NCBI GenBank assembly: GCA_022606425.2
Contig: JAHDVF020000739.1
Location: 682,001 to 746,000 of the forward strand
Length of the DNA stretch: 64,000 nt
Direction of reading: 5' to 3'
Origin: Lepidostoma basale
Lineage: Eukaryota > Arthropoda > Insecta > Trichoptera > Lepidostomatidae
The position numbers were made by a program, and so were the translations under genes. Each line of letters begins with the position of its first letter. The stretch's first letter is position 1. The notes under the pieces are model-generated. The model ran no database searches, was not told where the DNA came from, and saw only the letters and a program-made list of their open reading frames with translations. This document shows positions 1-9,900 of this stretch, in pieces.

Positions 1-334
1 TGCTACAGTGATCGGGGGACCGCACACGGCACCGAAAGAAGAGGGTTATAATTTTGGTCATGTGCTTAGGGGGGAAAAAAAGATTAGCTGCAGCTGATCA
101 TTAAGGTCAAAGTAGAAATCAAAATAAATCTCCTGGATCCGCAACATAAGGGACTCGGCTGACTAAAAAAGCCTGTTCCAAGTGGCGCAGGACAGAGATG
201 CCTTCGCTGCAGTGATCACCAAACTTGAGGGAATCTGACACGGCACCAGAAGAAGTATAGCTTAGGTGGCACAGAACACGGATCGAATCATTTTTATGAT
301 CATACTTGCGGGCAATGGGCATTATTGTTCATTG

Positions 335-600
335 GCAGGAGTCGATTGTGATGGTGTTCAATCTTCTTCTCCGGTCTCAATATAATGATTGGTCTGCAGC
401 AAGGCGACGCATCTCCTCTTCCACTCCGCTCGGTCCTCGGCAACTCTCTTCAACTCCGCATAAGAGCTGCAGCCCATATCTCGGCAAATCTGATCTAGGT
501 ACTCCTGGCAATGTCGTCCCTAATAGATCCCTCGACCATTCCCTCCAGTACATCATGCATGTTCCTGATAACTACCTGTGACAGCGCCGACATGAATTGT
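335..600 (-). pseudogene. LINE-G-like reverse transcriptase C-terminal tail
   Basis: The minus strand reads YLDQICRDMGCSSYAELKRV followed by an AEDRAEWKRRC segment, matching the last part of the post-RT region of insect LINEs (compare SSYADFKRAAQDREEWKRR at 19949-20160). A frameshift separates it from an upstream HDVLEGMVEG segment. It is a 5'-truncated dead copy. Confidence 0.6.
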
Positions 601-722
601 TCTTTGCTTCGTCACGCAGAACCAACCTGCCTTGGTGGTGATGCCAGTAGGAAGAGCAATTCGGATGCTGAATCTAATCACCTCGGATTTGGACATTTTC
701 AGTGTCAGTGAGACAGTATTCA
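596..722 (+). pseudogene. LINE-B 3'-end fragment
   Basis: With one frame change it reads RRTNLP...MPVGRAIRMLNLITSDLDIFSVSE, the RTN...PVGRAI..LN...DIF signature of the C-terminal end of the CR1/jockey-like LINE-B. It lies tail to head with the LINE-G-like piece just before it. Confidence 0.55.
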
Positions 723-834
723 TAAAAAAATATTACAAAAGAGTACTGCCTAACTGACGTTGACATATTTGGATTCCTTCTGATATGCATGATTTTTTGG
801 TCTCATGTTGTTTTATCTTACCTTTGTAACACCG

Positions 835-1245
835 TTTTTCATTTCATTTCATTTATTTTGCTAATAATCACAAACATTACAGACACACAATTCCAAATCG
901 TTTGTAATTACATTATAAACAGAGAAGCATTAAAAAAATCAAAATTAAGCTTAAGAGTAAGAAAAAATCATAACATTGATATTGCATCCCTGAGGCAACT
1001 CACACTATCACGAAATATGTCGACCTCCGAGGCGATCCGATTAAGCAATAAGATTGCCCTACCCACAGGCATTACCATTGGCAGGTTGGTTCTGCAGCGT
1101 GGCAAATAAAACAATCTGTGCTGTCTTTGACGAAGGTAATTATCATTAAAGATTTTGTGTCCAAATGAGTCGCCTAAATGTTTTTCGTTTGTAATGTCTC
1201 ATTTGTGTATCATGTATAAATAAATAAATGCAGGAAACATTCGTG
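835..1245 (-). pseudogene. LINE-B-related 3' end
   Basis: The minus strand encodes MPVGRAILLLN...ASEVDIF and ends in a (AATGA)n tail seen here as ttcatttcatttcatt near 837-853. It closely matches the 3' part of the longer copy at 59000-59590. 'gtataaataaataaatgc' at 1213-1230 adds a short TAAA run outside the coding part. Confidence 0.6.
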
Positions 1246-1254
1246 TCGCAACAC

Positions 1255-1660
1255 ATGACCAATCCATCTCGCGCGCCTCTCCGCTATTCTCTTCAACTAT
1301 GTGTATTACGCGTTATTTTACCATGAAGGGTGATAAGCCCTGCGATGTATCAACCCCCTATATCCGGACTTGGGGTCAAATAATATGTATGAAGAAAATA
1401 AAACAAAATTATTAATCAAATGTTTTATTTATAACATAATCTTTACACCACACTGACAATCAGATCCATACTTCTCTACTTGAGCAATGGTTTAAGATAT
1501 TCTCACATTAAAGAATGCAGAATAAAATTATTGTTAGATATGTACATAAGAAAAAAATCGAAAACAGCAATTATTAGCTTTTTTTTTTTAATAAAATATA
1601 AAAGTTTTAGGAAAATTTTTCTGAAAGAAATTCTAGCATTGATCATTTATCATTTTCAGT
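1255..1660. other. No gene seen
   Basis: AT-rich stretch with poly-T and poly-A runs. I see no coding bias, repeat unit or RNA gene here. The GTGTAAAT target copy of the next element begins at 1662. Confidence 0.5.
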
Positions 1661-1669
1661 GGTGTAAAT

Positions 1670-2085
1670 CAGTGGTCCTCAACCTTTTTGTCGCCGCGGA
1701 CCGGTCAACGTTTCATAATTTTACCGCGGCCCACTGGGGTCACATTAAATGTATTTTTTTTTTTTAAACTTAATAACAATATATAATAATAAAATTTACA
1801 ACTGTGGTACATAAGTTATAGTGACAAATAATAGTAGAGAAAACACATGGTTTGTGGGAAAAATGAAGAATGCATATGGTAGTGTGGTGTTGTTTTACTT
1901 CGAAGGTATTGTCGGAAGGTCGCTGGTAACTTAGCGTGAAGGGGTTTTCAACGGAATAACTATTTTAAGCTATAATTAAGTTTTATTGGGTATGTTCGAT
2001 TTTTCAAAAGTAATTTTGATTTTTAAGCAGGCCCTTGCGCGACCCAGTAACATTTAGTCCACGGCCCGGGGGTTGGGGACCACTG
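1670..2085. mobile_element. hAT non-autonomous element with 8-bp target duplication
   Basis: The left end CAGTGGTCCTCAACCTTTTT and right end GGTTGGGGACCACTG are inverted repeats beginning CAGTGGTCC. GTGTAAAT occurs directly on both sides (1662-1669 and 2086-2093), the 8-bp duplication typical of hAT transposases. No transposase ORF remains in the 416 bp. TIRs of this type (CAGTGGTYCYCAACC) recur in hAT elements of many animals. Confidence 0.9.
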
Positions 2086-2099
2086 GTGTAAATAATTTT

Positions 2100-2700
2100 T
2101 AAGTAAAAAGTTGTGGCAAAAATCGAGGTAATATTGGCTAGGTATATAATATTATAAAACCTTATAAATTTATTAATATTTCATATTTTGATAACAAAAT
2201 TCAATAGTAAACATCATATAATTTGAATCTTATAGATTGAATATATAATTTCTATTGTAAAAAAATGCAGATGCAAGACAGAAATGAAAATAGTTTTCTA
2301 ATCATAATAAAATTCCTTTCATTCACTAAGTCACAAAAAAATACAATTTCGTAACATCTACTTTATATATAAAATAAAATTAACGTTAGGCCATGTAAAA
2401 TTATGTTATTAAGCATATCTATAATAATGAAAAATTGGCCGTACATTTAAACTAAAAGAAATTATAAATGCCTAAAATTATTAATTAAAATAAATAAGTA
2501 GAATGTCTTACTTATTAAAAAAAAAATCTTCTCTTTTGGAAAAATCATTGTAAATTATTATTGGGATGAGTGAATTTAAAATTTACATTTTTTCTATATT
2601 CGCCATTTCAAATAACTTTTGAAAAGCTTTTTATTTTCAAAAGTTGTTCATTTAAAGTTATTTAAAATAAAATGTATACATTATCATAATCATAAATTAT
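2100..2700. other. AT-rich DNA, nothing recognised
   Basis: Very AT-rich with many short A and T runs. A short 'tttttctatattcgcca' near 2588 matches the terminal part of the foldback family at 10815-11125. No ORF of note. Confidence 0.5.
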
Positions 2701-2714
2701 GTTTTTAGAACTTC

Positions 2715-2860
2715 AATGGAGGTATCGGTTTGGTTTGGACATATGAAACGCATGGATGAAGAAAGAAAGTATACTTTAACAATGTGAATGGATTGTGGAG
2801 TCGAGGGAGACCAAGGAAAATATGGCATGACCAAATTAATCAAATAATGAAAATAAAATA
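2715..2860 (+). pseudogene. LINE-A fragment
   Basis: Reads WFGHMKRMDEE..., then RGRPRKIWHDQINQIMK, the conserved end region of LINE-A, with frameshifts. A second piece at 3235-3345 (VGHVRSQKIRHACMTRCMNVEE) continues the same element after about 375 bp of other sequence. Confidence 0.65.
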
Positions 2861-2929
2861 ATTTTTACTTTGATAAGAAGCTATTACTTGGTGGTTGGAC
2901 ATATTTAAAAATTAATTAAACAATTTTTT

Positions 2930-3148
2930 ATTTATTTGATATACAACCACTTTATTTTTGAGAATGAGGACCTACCGGTTTCTTCTATGCATCTTCCTCA
3001 AGACTTTATACATACAGTAGTATCTACATAAAAAATTGTTTAATTAATTGTATAAAATGTATATTTAGTTAAAATCCACTGATGTTTGGTGTTTTCGAAC
3101 GGTTTCGGCAGCTCGCTGCCATCAAACATCAGTGAATTTTAACTAATT
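2930..3148. repeat. Penelope-like foldback remnants
   Basis: 3068-3148 is an imperfect foldback: AAATCCACTGATGTTTG against CAAACATCAGTGAATTT, around a GGCAGCGAGCTGCC hairpin followed on the minus strand by GAAACCG. A second decayed motif (GAAACCGGTAGGTC on the minus strand) lies near 2970-2985. Both resemble the stem-GAAAC core shared by other repeats here. Confidence 0.4.
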
Positions 3149-3234
3149 TTAAAAAGATTTTTTATAATTTTTTTTTATTTTCATTATTTACAATGAACTT
3201 CAACAATGAAAATTCAAATAACAACATTAATTTC

Positions 3235-3345
3235 TCAAATTGTTGGCCATGTTAGAAGTCAGAAGATTCGACATGCATGTATGACTCGCTGTATGAATGT
3301 GGAGGAAGAGAGGTATGCGGGATAGGGTGGTGAGGCAGTCCATTA
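3235..3345 (+). pseudogene. LINE-A 3'-end fragment
   Basis: Encodes the VGHVRSQKIRHACMTRCMNV segment with frameshifts toward the 3' end. It appears to be the continuation of the fragment at 2715-2860. Confidence 0.6.
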
Positions 3346-3645
3346 TGCAAACAAATATGCATAAAATGAAAAAAATAAAAAAAATATTTGTAAATAAAGC
3401 AATGTGTATCACAGCACTAAAAGCATTTGTCTAGCTAATGTCTGTTTGAAAAAAATTGTTAATAAAACTCTGCCCTTACAATTGAACTGTGTTTAGAACA
3501 TGTGATTCACAATATAATTGCTTTATTCGCAAATAATAAAGAAATTAATAAACATTCATGGTTAATCTTTGAATGTAAATAATAATAAAAATTTAAGAAA
3601 TGAAGCATGTTATTTTCTTACTATAAAGCAAAGATTTACTAATAA

Positions 3646-3901
3646 AATTATTATTATTATTTTGTTGAATCGCTGTTTACATCATTACAAAGCGTGCCAA
3701 ATGGATGTAAATGGTATAGCTATCATATTGATTCCTGTGACGTTGTGATAGGTAGCTTATATATGTATCTCCAATTTATTGTTACGTGAATTCTACACCA
3801 AACCAAAAGACAGCGTGACAATCACACTGCCATCAGCGAGAATCGAACCCAGGACTTTCCGTGTGGCAGTCAAAGCACTTACCACTCGGCCACGAAGGTC
3901 T
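3646..3901 (-). mobile_element. tRNA-derived SINE
   Basis: On the minus strand it starts GACCTTCGTGGCCGAGTGG, a tRNA-like A box, then GGGTTCGATTC, a B box, about 35 nt later. It continues through the conserved body (GTGATTGTCACGCTG, TATGATAGCTATA, TTTACATCC) and ends in an (AAT)n tail read here as attattattat at 3647-3660. Its layout matches the copy at 21313-21575. Confidence 0.85.
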
Positions 3902-4119
3902 TCATTAAAATGTCTCATTTTGCTAGAATTTTTCTTTAGCCCATTGATGTCGCAATGTCTCGATAAAAATTTGTTAATTTACATTGAAGAGATTAATTTT
4001 AACCTTCTTGCCACGTACTAAATTTATATAATGCCAGTTATAAAGACAATATATTTCATGTTTCAAAGTAACAGATTATATTCAATAATTGTATGAAGAT
4101 ATTGTCTGCTAGTTGCTAC

Positions 4120-4510
4120 TTAGGGCCTCGAAACAGTAACATTGTCTAAACAAAGTGTCGAGAAACTACAAGCGACCCAAAGACCCATGTTAGGATTAAG
4201 CCTAAGAGACGGAGTCAGAAACAATACGGTGAGAGAAAAAACAAAGGTCACTTGACATCATCCACCGGGTAGCGATTCTAAAGTGGCAATGGGCAGGTCA
4301 CGTAGCCAGAAGCTCGGACGAAAAATGGACAAGAAGACTGCTGACTTGGAGACCGTGGACGTCAAAGAGAAGTGCAGGGCGACCGACTACGGTGGAAGGA
4401 TGACCTGAATAACCTGGATGCAGTCTGCACAAGACAGAATGACGTGGAAGCAAATGGAGGAGGCCTTTGTCCAGAAGTGGACGGTAATAGGCTGAAGAAG
4501 AAGAGAAGAT
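4120..4510 (+). pseudogene. LINE-D reverse transcriptase C-terminal tail
   Basis: Frames encode LSLRDGVRNNTVREKTKV then RVAILKWQWAGHVARSSDEK, TRRLLTWRPW and SAGRPTTRWKDDLN, ending in GAAGAAGAAG. This is the standard post-RT tail of a widespread insect LINE. Frameshifts make it inactive. A near-identical copy is at 38133-38528. Confidence 0.75.
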
Positions 4511-4559
4511 CGTTGGCAATAAAAAAAAAATTATATAAATTTTCTCTACAATTAAGCAC

Positions 4560-5340
4560 TTAATTTGTGGTGTGACATTTTTAGAAACAAATTATATTTA
4601 GAAATTGTTTGTTTTGTTATTCTGATGAAACTCCATTTGGAGCAAAACCAGAAGTTTGTTAAAAATAAACTGGGGTTAATACAAAATATTGAAATGTTTA
4701 ATTTATTTAATATTAATAATAAGTGAATAGTGTTATTAAGAATGAATCATTTTCAAAATTTAAAATTTTACAGTTGTATAGGTCTATCAAACAACACAGG
4801 GTTATTTTGAATAGTATGTAAAAACAGAATAGGGACATTGAGATGCTCTAACTGAATGCTTTTTAATGAATTAGAGAAATTATTTAATATGGTCACCCAA
4901 ACCTCCTGTTGATGATATAATATTAACATGTTGATAAACTATTTGCACCCGTAGGTACAAATTTGAATATTGTTTTTTAATAAAACAGGGTGCCCACACA
5001 AGAGAACTTATTTATTAGAAGAAAATAAAAATACCAATCTGTCGTAAAGTGCTAAGAAGATTCATTTTGGGAACGGATTTTTTTAATATATGAAAAAATG
5101 CTGATCACACTCCCAACACTGATGAATGTGTTAATTTAATTGCAATCATAATGCAAACGAAAAAAGTACTTAGACATTTTATAAGATTTTCATTGTCACA
5201 AGTGACCAACACTGATTTATACATTGGCAACACTTCATTGAAATTAATAATCTCAACAACAAAGAACTGTCAAAAGATTTTCTTTTAATAACCTACATAA
5301 CACATGAGGAAAACTTAACTATTGAATGTATTTACATGAA
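4560..5340. other. No gene seen
   Basis: AT-rich sequence without coding bias. I could not assign repeats confidently in this stretch. Confidence 0.45.
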
Positions 5341-5359
5341 ATTGACTGGCAAGGTTAAA

Positions 5360-5500
5360 ATTTTATTTATTGTTTCTTGAACAATGATGTAAAACTCCAT
5401 TTTAATTAATTAATACGAGAAAAAAACCCATCTGTTTTCTAGAAGTTTTATTATAGTTTATAGGAATGATATGTTTCACCTTTCTAAGGCATTTGGGGGA
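5360..5500 (-). repeat. Foldback family F copy
   Basis: Contains TTATTGTTTCTTGAACAATG, TTTTCTAGAAGTTTTATTAT and GAATGATATGTTTCACCTTT-CTAAGGCAT, the reverse complement of the family unit GATAATGCCTTAGNAAGGCGAAACATGTCATTCC...CGGACGTTTTC seen more than ten times here. The minus strand also supplies a possible AATAAATAAA for the RNase T2 transcript. Confidence 0.6.
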
Positions 5501-6262
5501 GTAAGGGAATCCTATTGACTCTTCGAGCGATGCATGACCATCACCATGGTGATGTCAATGCTACGCTGGAGGATTGATCTGATCCCAAGTACCTATCCAC
5601 ACCTCCTCGACTTTGGTCTCCCCTGAAAACTATGCGAAATGTAAGAGATCGAGTAATTAACCTCGGTGGAAATATTGATTCATAGGCCAACGTGGAAGGA
5701 CACCTCGCCAACCCGTCTGGCAAGCGTGGCGTTGTAATTCCAACCATCCCCCGTACCCCTTTTCAGCTTTCCTAGACATCAGCTGGAGACGATGCAGAAG
5801 CCAAGGGAAAGATCTAAACGATATCCCAAAGGTGATGGTTCACAAGGAACTAACACAAGAGGTAGTTTCATTCATGGTAAAGGTAGTGCAGGCAATTGGT
5901 AAGATAAACCAAAGTAGGACACAAAATGCCCAACACTCCTCTAGTGTAACGGAAGGCCTGATGACTACTGTCAACAGGCCGGCTTCTCCTGGAGAGTTTT
6001 AAGTGGTTTCCTCTCCACACGAGCAAATGCTGAGAAGTTCCTGATTGGTCCACTTTAGCATATCCCTCCTGATACCAACACTTTGAGATAAATTAAGATT
6101 AAATAATTGCAGAAAAATCCATTTGATGATATTATAAACCTTGTACATTATAAGCAAGGTAAAAAAATAAAGCAACAACACCCCCCGTATGATGTGTCAT
6201 ACGTGGAGAAGTATGGGGGAGGCCTATGTTCATCAGTGGACGATAACGGCTGTTAAGGAAGA
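5485..6262 (+). mobile_element. Element N (LINE-tail type) split by an insertion
   Basis: 5485-5755 plus 6182-6262 match 60208-60557 almost continuously (ACCATCACCATGGTGATG, ACCTATCCACACCTCC, ending in GGGGGAGGCCTATGTYCA and a TGTTAAGGAAGAAG tail). The last part translates like a LINE tail, GEAYVQQWTTTAVKEEE. The 426 bp at 5756-6181 are absent from the other copy, showing a later insertion. Confidence 0.7.
5756..6181 (+). mobile_element. Unidentified 426-bp insertion with 8-bp target duplication
   Basis: Flanked by CCCCCGTA at 5748-5755 and 6182-6189, while the copy near 60465 has the uninterrupted site. No inverted ends are visible. One frame from about 5758 stays open for about 84 codons (FSAFLDISWRRCRSQGK at its start). 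The right end carries AATAAAG then CAACAACAC. It may be a SINE-like or processed sequence; I do not recognise it. Confidence 0.6.
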
Positions 6263-6264
6263 AG

Positions 6265-6350
6265 GCATTTGAAAATGCCTTAGAAAGACGAAACATGTCA
6301 TTCCTATAAACTATAATAAAACTTCTAGAAAACGGACGTTTTCATTTGTA
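6265..6350 (+). repeat. Foldback family F copy
   Basis: AATGCCTTAGAAAGACGAAACATGTCATTCC followed by ATAATAAAACTTCTAGAAAA and CGGACGTTTTCATTTGTATC. It lies directly downstream of the RNase T2 stop codon and so may be transcribed as its 3' UTR. Confidence 0.65.
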
Positions 6351-6475
6351 TCAATTATTAAAATATGTTCTATTCAGATGCTGAGTTATACCTATTTTGT
6401 TTTTACATACCATTGGATTCTGGCTACAGATTGTGACACCAATGCATAACGAATACACAGCAGAACCATGAGTGT

Positions 6476-6981
6476 TTAAAAAGTGAACCATTGGATCCAG
6501 ATGACTAGTTTGTATATCTCGATGAAAGACCAAGGACTTTCGGTGTGCTGGTATTTAACTTCAGGAACTGTATCGATATACACAACGGGCTTAAAAGTAT
6601 CGCAATGCAAAAGAGAATCTTTAAATCCGTTCTTACCTTCCACCTCTATCCCGTCACAATCCACGAGCTCTAGTTTCTTATTGAAACAGATTCTAATTTC
6701 AAAAACATACGAGTTACCCGTCTCCTGATCGATTTCGCAGTACAGTCCGGGGTTTTTTCCTATTCTGTTCCTAATGGCGTCGTACATTTCTCCAGCGTGG
6801 TACGGGCGATTGGAATCGGGCACGAATCCGGCCTTGCTGAGGATATCGGACATGTAGTACATCTGGAGCCAGCGCAGACCCTGGGCAAAGTACTTCGGCT
6901 CTGTGTCCAGTTCGGGGAGCTCGGCAGCACACGTGCCGTGCTTCTTCCATTCATGCTCCCAGAAGGAATATTTCGGGGTAT
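6476..6981 (-). CDS. RNASET2: RNase T2 exon 3 (CAS2 and C-terminus)
   Basis: 506-nt last coding exon with acceptor TTGACAG at 6982. The first two bases (AT) complete Asn119. It carries FWEHEWKKHGTC (Glu129, His133), the conserved middle region with YHAGEMYDAIRNRIG, four further cysteines, and a hydrophobic tail ending IQWFTF before TAA at 6478-6476. No AATAAA is seen on the minus strand in the next 110 bp before a foldback repeat starts, so the 3' UTR may run into repeats; the nearest candidate is near 5370. Confidence 0.93.
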
Positions 6982-9900
6982 CTGTCAACAAATATAATTT
7001 ATTATTTAATTTTATTGACGGATCAGTTTAAATTTTCAACTCATTGAAAACAGAACCTAAATCATGCACTTGCTTTGCGCAAATGCAAAATACCACGACT
7101 GATTCATATTTTGAATAGAGACAATATTTATTGTGTATATTCTTGTTCAATTTATCAGTAGCTGAAATGAAAACACTGCGAACTATCATGGGTATCAATG
7201 AAGAGATTCGCAGATCCCGCAAAATTGATGACATAGTAAGATGGAGTAGGCAGAGAAGACGATTCTGGAAGGATCGCATCGAGAGGATGAATCCAGCGAG
7301 GATCCCTAAGATTGTGATGCACGAGACTCCAGAGGGCCGTTGGCCAACAGGAAGACCACCAAAGATGGTGGTCTTCATCATGGGTAGAAAGTTGATATCC
7401 TGCATAAACAGATCGTAAGATCTATAATAAGAGGAAGAAGAAGAAGAATTGATCAATTATTGCAAAAGAAATAACTGCATTATTTGTGTGAAATTTGTTT
7501 GTGATAGTTGACCATAATACAAGAAATAAGGAATATGTTTTTAGAAAATATCATTTTCGATGAATGTTGCTTTCTAGAAATAAATCAAAACATTTCAATA
7601 TTTTGTTTTAGCACTATATTTTATTTTTAACACTACCAACTGACTTCACTCCGTATATAAAGGTTCACCATGCTAACAAAACAAAGTTAAAGTAGTGTTA
7701 AAGACAAATTATTATATTTACAAGTGGTTATCAAATTACATTCATGTTTAAAATAATGGAATAATTTTGTATTAACAATATAAAGGGTCATCCAATTAGG
7801 ACAGGTTGATGCTGAAATGGAATAGAAACAAGCTGTGTATAAGGTATTAACGACATTTTTATTATTATTTAAAAGGCCCGTGTATGCCATTATCAGTGGT
7901 GTGCCTAGGGTCAACCAGTAAGGAAATAAAAGACCAAGGAATTATTAATAAATATTCGTAAAGAAATCAAATAATCTTTCTTTTCATAACATGTCTGTAC
8001 ATAACGTTAATGACAGATAACATTCTGACAAAAGAAATGAAGTTCGTTACACATCGAATAGTAACATACTTCAGAATGATAAAACCCGGCTTCAAATCCA
8101 TACAAACAATTGTATACATCTTCTGGTATATATGCACCTATCTATATGATTACAAGCCAAAAATACATAAGTGCGACAAAGACCCTTTTACATTTTGCAA
8201 GCCCAATATGAAGCCCATCGAAAACATGAAACAAAACATATTGACGTAGGCGATTTCGCGGGCGTCTCACCTACGGTACGTATGAGTGAAATAAAATACG
8301 GCGCGTATGAGTGAAACAAAACATACACGTAGGTCATTTCTGCCTATTCATTTCCAACTCAACGAATTAAATCGCTTTAATGTCCACGCGCGAAATTCAA
8401 AATCTTATTTTATTCGTAGACGGCTCCAACGCGCAAAAACATTGTTTCAATATAAATTTTTTAAGGTAAGCCCGGCTTCTCGGCTTGTATGGAAGTACCG
8501 CCACTGGCCATTATGTACAGAATATAACATTGTTCAAATGGCCGCTGCAGTTTTGCTCGGTGGCACGGATCCGAGAAGTCCAATTTTCAATGTCTCTACC
8601 GCATAGATCCGGCTGAATTTGAGCGATGGCCTGGGTTATGTTGACTTTGAGGGCATCTGTTGATTGCGGCTTATTGGCATAGACCTGTGACTTGAAAAAA
8701 TCCCACAAGAAAAAGTATAGTGGGGTCAAATTGTACGATCTTGGTGGCCAATTTACATCACCTCAGCGAGAGATAACCACACCCTTAAATCGTTCAGCAT
8801 AATGTCCATAGTGGCGTTCACTGTGTGGTACGTAGCGCCGTTCTGCTAGAACCACATGTCGTTCACATCCGTATTGTTCAATTCGGACCCAAAGAAATTG
8901 GTTATCATCGATTTGTATCGCTCTCCGTTGACGGTGATGGACACACCAACGTCGTTTTCGAAGAAGTATGGACCAATAAAGCCGCCGGCCCAAAATCCAC
9001 AACAAGGGAGTAACATCTTAATACATAAATTATATTAGCCGGAATATCATTTGGGGAAATAATTCCTAACTATCAGAACCATGTAATAATAATAAACTAT
9101 CACGCTATTTCTCTGGAAGGTTAGGCATTGAGAATGTACTGCCACGCTATCTCCCTAGTATCCTCGCATTCGTATAGCGAATTTTATACAAATGCCGATT
9201 ATTCTGACTTCTCACATACCCGACCTTTATAATGTGATTAATTTGATCATGCCAAGTTTTCCTTGGTCTCCCGTGACTCCGTACTCCATTCACAATCTTT
9301 AGTGTATACTTTCTTAACCATTCTTTCTTCATCCATGTTTTCCATATGTCCAAACCAATGCAGTTATCATTTTATAATTTTGTTCCAATAAACTAACTAA
9401 TTAACTAACCATCACGCCGTTTCTCCGGAGAGATAGACAGAGAGGATGGACCACCATACAGCTCTGTCCTGACATACCTCGTTAGCTTCCTCTACATTCA
9501 TACATCGTAACATGCACGCTCGTAGATTTTTCTGACTTCGAATATGGCCACCTTTCAGTATTTGATTAATTTGATCATGCCATGCTTTCCTTAGTCTTCC
9601 ACAGCTTCTCTTTTCACTCACACTGCTTGTTTACAACATTTTAACCATTATTCTCTCGTCCATTCGTTCCATATCTCCAAACCATCTCAGGGATCCTTTT
9701 TTAATTTTACTTATGATGCAATCATCTGCCTTACATGTCTTCCTTATTACGTCGTTCGGTATTCTATCATACATCGTTTTCTTGCCCATTCTTCTCAGTG
9801 ATCTCATTTCTACGGCATTTATCTTACTTTCATCCTTTTTAGCGAGCTCCAAGCCTCACTTCCAATATACCATTCTTTTTTCATCCATGCGTTCCATATG

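Noticed and set aside
4298..4563. Overlapping small ORFs on both strands near 4300-4560.
   Set aside because: They are shadows of the decayed LINE-D tail, which explains the composition.
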